Part shown: positions 60,531-64,000 of the stretch, in pieces
How the letters are laid out: the number at the start of each line of letters is the position of its first letter
Numbering within the stretch: the stretch's first letter is position 1
Assembly: GCA_034231615.1 (NCBI GenBank)
Contig: CM067309.1
Location: 37,289,750 to 37,353,749 of the forward strand
Direction: 5' to 3'
DNA from: Meghimatium bilineatum
Taxonomy: Eukaryota; Mollusca; Gastropoda; Stylommatophora; Philomycidae
DNA: 64,000 nucleotides
Position numbers and translations under genes: made by a program
The notes under the pieces: model-generated
Seen by the model: the letters and a program-made list of their open reading frames with translations, nothing else
Told to the model about the DNA's origin: nothing
The model's database searches: none

Positions 60531-62740
60531 AAGGTGTTGACAGATTTTATTTTAAAAAATTTGGGAGGATTATGAAAATATTGGACATAGTTCCTTAAAA
60601 TTTCAATTTAAAAAATGTAAAATTAAGAAAATGCAGATGAATTGGACATACGCTCAGAAAACCATTAAAAGATATATCCAGAAGATTAGTGACATGAACC
60701 CACAGGAGAAAAGGATGTAGGGAAGACCTAGGAACACACAGAGAAGCAAGACCATGAAGGATTTGCAAGAGTTTGAAACTTATCCAAAGGATGGAAAAAC
60801 CTTGTTCATGGCCTATACACCCAAGGCTGGATAAACACTCTTGGAGGCACAAGGAAGGGCTTGATTGATTTAACCCAAAAAGGATTTCTCCGTGATGATA
60901 GTTTCCATCTGTTAAAGTATTTTGCTATCTTAATTTCGATAAAAACTGGACATCTGAGAGTGCACTTTTTTGTTACAATGATTGTCTATTGTCTGTCATG
61001 ATGCACTCAACACAACACCTGCTTTATTCAGGCTTACAAAAACATTTTCAAATATCACATGATCAAATATCACATTTTCAAATATCACATAATAGTAGCT
61101 AACATTTGATTGCTGTGTTTAATTTTAGCAGTTCAAAATCATTTTTATCCTATAAATTAATTGCCATATTTGGCAATGTAACCCATCTTACATGTACATT
61201 TCCCTCCATAATTTTTCAGATTACAGACTTATCTGGCAATATAAAAATATTATAAGGCAGAATTTATATAAACTATTTTGTAATGTTTCCAATAAGAACG
61301 TGAAAGATGTCTTCAATATGACCTTGAAAGACATTTCAAGACAAAAATCTATTGCAAGAATTTAAGAGATTTTTTTGTAATCATTGATTTGTGATACTTG
61401 TATTAAATGTTTGAACAAGAAGCTACATTGGTCCCGCTGGAAACATGGCTCCTAATTTTCGTAGTGATTGTACGTTATTTCTTGGTTTTGATTCTCATCA
61501 CTTTTGTCTCCTCCTAGTAGATACAGCCTGTATATGCTTCCAACTAGTATAGGCTGATTCAGTTAAAACAGTATTTGTAATATTTCTACTTTTAATTTAC
61601 TTGCATACTGAGTCTTCTTGACATGTAACTTTTGACATATTTTCTTTTGTTTTCTTTATTTGTTGCTTGCTTATTCTCAGATCTGTCAATTTTGTATCAC
61701 AGAACTTCATGTCGCTTACTTTCTACCTTGTTGTACCAGATCTGTCAGTTTCTATCACAGAACCTCATGTGGCCTTCACTTTGTTGTTCTATTCTGGGTT
61801 GTTTTTAATCTTGATGAAGACTTATTTGGTTGAAATGTTGATTTCTTGTATCTGTTCCATGTAAAACTGGGAGTTAGTTATTCCTCTAGGACCAGAGACG
61901 GCACATAGAGCGCATGTCATAGATTTCTGTCTCTCGTTTCATTATAGTTTGCTTTAGATCTTCATTGTTTCTGATACCGATGGTGAAACGTACTCTTGTA
62001 ATAGTTCTATATAAAGTATTTTTTGGTCTTCCTCGTTTTCTCTTGCCCTTTGGTAAGAAAAACGTGGAGTACTAGGTTGGTATATCAAACTAATTATTTG
62101 ATGGATGCAAAGTATAAACTGTAAACAATAAAGCTCAAAGTCAGCTAGAGGCTACTGTGATGTGTTTTTTTTTTTTTTTAGACACAGCATGAACATTCCA
62201 TGAACAACCAAGCAAACTAATGTAGAAGTTGTCAGAGATGCTACAGTAAAAAGACAAATTATAACCAAATTTAGAAACAGATAGTTCAGAGTTTTAGGGC
62301 ATGTGATGATAAAAGTAAAAGCCACCGGATAAATTTGTAGTGGGGGGGGGGGAGACAAAGAGGGAAGTTATTGGATGAGTTGTCATTATGGCATGACAGA
62401 ATGTCACCGATTGAAATGATTAATCTCACAACAGACAGAGTTGTGTAGAAACATGGTCACCTATGCCACTTGACATGGCTCTTGATTGATTGATAACTCA
62501 TTTAAGTCCTTTTTGTATTTTGTTATATTTATTTATTGTACTGAGTTATTATAATTATTAATGACTGTATTCATCTACTGATGTAGTTGTTTTTTTCTGC
62601 GTAATATTTTTAAGGAGTCTTTTGTGCAGGTGTTTCATCTCAACTGGTTTGCTTGTCTGTTTTTGCAGTCAATAATTTATTTTAATGCAATTATGCAGTA
62701 ACTAAGCATTTGATAAATATTTTATAATTTTGATATCTAT
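60530..62740. other. Downstream intergenic sequence
   Basis: Mostly AT-rich. 61800-61860 holds CTTGATGAAGACTTATTTGG like the arms of foldback elements. Poly-T and poly-G runs lie at 62164 and 62342. No gene recognised. Confidence 0.4.
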
Positions 62741-62747
62741 AACCCAG

Positions 62748-63005
62748 TGGTGGAAAAATATGGCTTGTGCGCCAAATTTGGCCCACCAAGCTATTTTTTC
62801 TGGCCATGGGTTGATCTAAAAATTCTGACGGTCCAAGAACTCAGAAATTACTGCTTGGAACTCCAAAAGACTAAAAGAGAAACAAACTTTTTGGTCCCAT
62901 ATCACATGCAAACAGCCATCCGGCTCGCAAACCCCCAAAAATGGCCACCTTTGTTCGAGACATTGAATTATTTGTGGTCACCATTTTTGAAAAAAGAATG
63001 CCACC
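62748..63005. mobile_element. Possible hAT-type nonautonomous element
   Basis: It begins CAGTGGTGGAAAAATATGGC and carries GCCAAATTTGGCCCACC, like nonautonomous hAT elements. The opposite end is not clear. Confidence 0.4.
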
Positions 63006-63040
63006 AGATATAAATCTTTTATTTATACTATTAATATTGG

Positions 63041-63600
63041 GTCAACAATATCAAAGACATTCTACAACCCTATGGAATTACAACAGCAGCAACACATTTG
63101 GTGATAGAACATAGACTTTGACTCCCCTCAACGCTCATGGCACAAGTGGCTAAGAGAATAGAACATAGACTTTGACTCCCCTCAACGCTCATGGCACAAG
63201 TGGCTAAGAGAATAGAACATAGACTTTGACTCCCCACAACGCTCGTGGCACAAGTGGCTAAGACAAGACATAATACTAACAGCTTTGTTAGTAATCACAA
63301 TACTGTCAATTTCTGGACATGTGGGTGCCTGAGGAAATGAAAGCTCAGACAAGTCTACTGGTATGGGGATCATACAATCAATGGACTGATATGATGTTGT
63401 GAATGCTGTTATGGAGATAGGACAAGCGACCAATGTAACAAATACCTGTGAATCTGCAACCATGAGCAGAATATTATAACCAAAGGAGACTGATAAACCA
63501 ACACAGAGTAGATGTTGTCAGTTGCTACACATTGAGGAATATCTTGAGAAGGAGATCCAAACACTTATGAACTGATGGTTCAATGTGCAGTGAGGATGAT
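63041..63600 (+). pseudogene. Degenerate LINE RNase H-like fragment
   Basis: Plus-strand translation around 63285-63345 gives LVITILSISGHVGA then, after a stop, GNE, like the RNase H GHVGxxGNExAD motif. It lies just after a 54-bp triplication. Frames are broken. Confidence 0.4.
63107..63268 (+). repeat. 54-bp tandem repeat, 3 copies
   Basis: Unit GAACATAGACTTTGACTCCC, CTCAACGCTCATGGCACAAG, TGGCTAAGAGAATA starts at 63107, 63161 and 63215. Confidence 0.94.
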
Positions 63601-63730
63601 CTTTTGACTAACAATACTGTGGATTGACTAATCAATATCAGAGATTAAATTTGGTCAGTGAAATGTGAAGCTTGTCATACAACTGCAAAAAATCATGTTG
63701 GATTATTTTTCTCACGAGGACTGACCTTTC

Positions 63731-63860
63731 TTCTGTGTTTGTTCTCAAAGTCCCACAGGTTTTCAGGATGTAGTTGGGGAGTACCTAATGTGTTTCATCG
63801 TGGTTTACACTTCATCTGCATGACATGACTGAATCGGGCCACTTGCAACAGAAGTGTTGT
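63731..63860 (-). mobile_element. SINE family A 3' fragment, minus strand
   Basis: TTCTTCTGTGTTTGTTCTC through TTTACACTTCATCTGC, diverged. Confidence 0.55.
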
Positions 63861-64000
63861 GAAAGGGAAGCAATAAATAGCAACACTGTTTTCCTTCCAT
63901 GTGTGTCATAAGAGAAGGCTAAGGAGGTTTGAGGGTGGAGTTGGCTGTTCTATCTCGTATGTAAAAATAACCCAGCAGCCATGCTGAAGTTGGATGTGTC
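63850..64000 (+). mobile_element. SINE family A copy, cut by the window end
   Basis: GTGTTGTGAAAGGGAAGCAA through GCTGAAGTTGGATGTGTC. With the preceding fragment it forms a head-to-head pair. Confidence 0.78.

Overview
This is a stretch of animal nuclear DNA. Genes are split by GT-AG introns, the sequence is AT-rich, and most of it is dispersed repeats, foldback elements and minisatellites. A mollusc or a related marine invertebrate is the best guess, from the mix of GAA-tailed LINEs and SINEs and a DD83E Tc1/mariner-type transposase close to a group I recall from molluscs. That assignment is inference. No bacterial operons, rRNA genes or CRISPR arrays were seen.

Two real host genes can be rebuilt, both on the + strand and both encoding mitochondrial proteins. 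Positions 329-6997 hold the last four coding exons of the mitochondrial citrate carrier (SLC25A1); its 5' exons lie before the window. Positions 21553-58723 hold what looks like a complete NIPSNAP gene. Ten coding exon positions join with matching phases into a 291-residue protein. The eighth exon position exists in two versions of exactly 95 nt, at 37445-37539 and 41907-42001. Both encode the same segment of the NIPSNAP domain with 19 of 32 residues identical. Skipping both or including both gives an early stop, so the gene appears built for mutually exclusive splicing. This is the most interesting signal in the window.

By region: 1-7000 is SLC25A1 with a 43-bp minisatellite and SINEs in its introns. 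7100-8600 holds a 77-bp and a 30-bp array just after its stop codon. 8600-21500 is intergenic and holds LINE 3' ends, SINEs, a 47-bp array, a long hairpin and a decayed hAT/ZMYM1-like transposase (about 18345-20262). 21553-58723 is NIPSNAP; its introns carry SINEs, MITEs and at least eight minisatellites. Its 12.4-kb last intron holds two nearly identical 2385-bp transposons in opposite orientation, each with an intact transposase. Between them lies a 29-copy array that grew from the end of a foldback element. 58724-64000 is downstream sequence with SINEs and LINE fragments.

The repeats interlock. The two main SINE families share a 3' end and a GAA-type tail, and LINE copies in the window have similar tails, which suggests LINE machinery copies the SINEs. 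Several insertions can be read directly from target-site duplications (3168/3339, 14713/15040, 30868/31034, 35552/35718, 59119/59391) or TA duplications.
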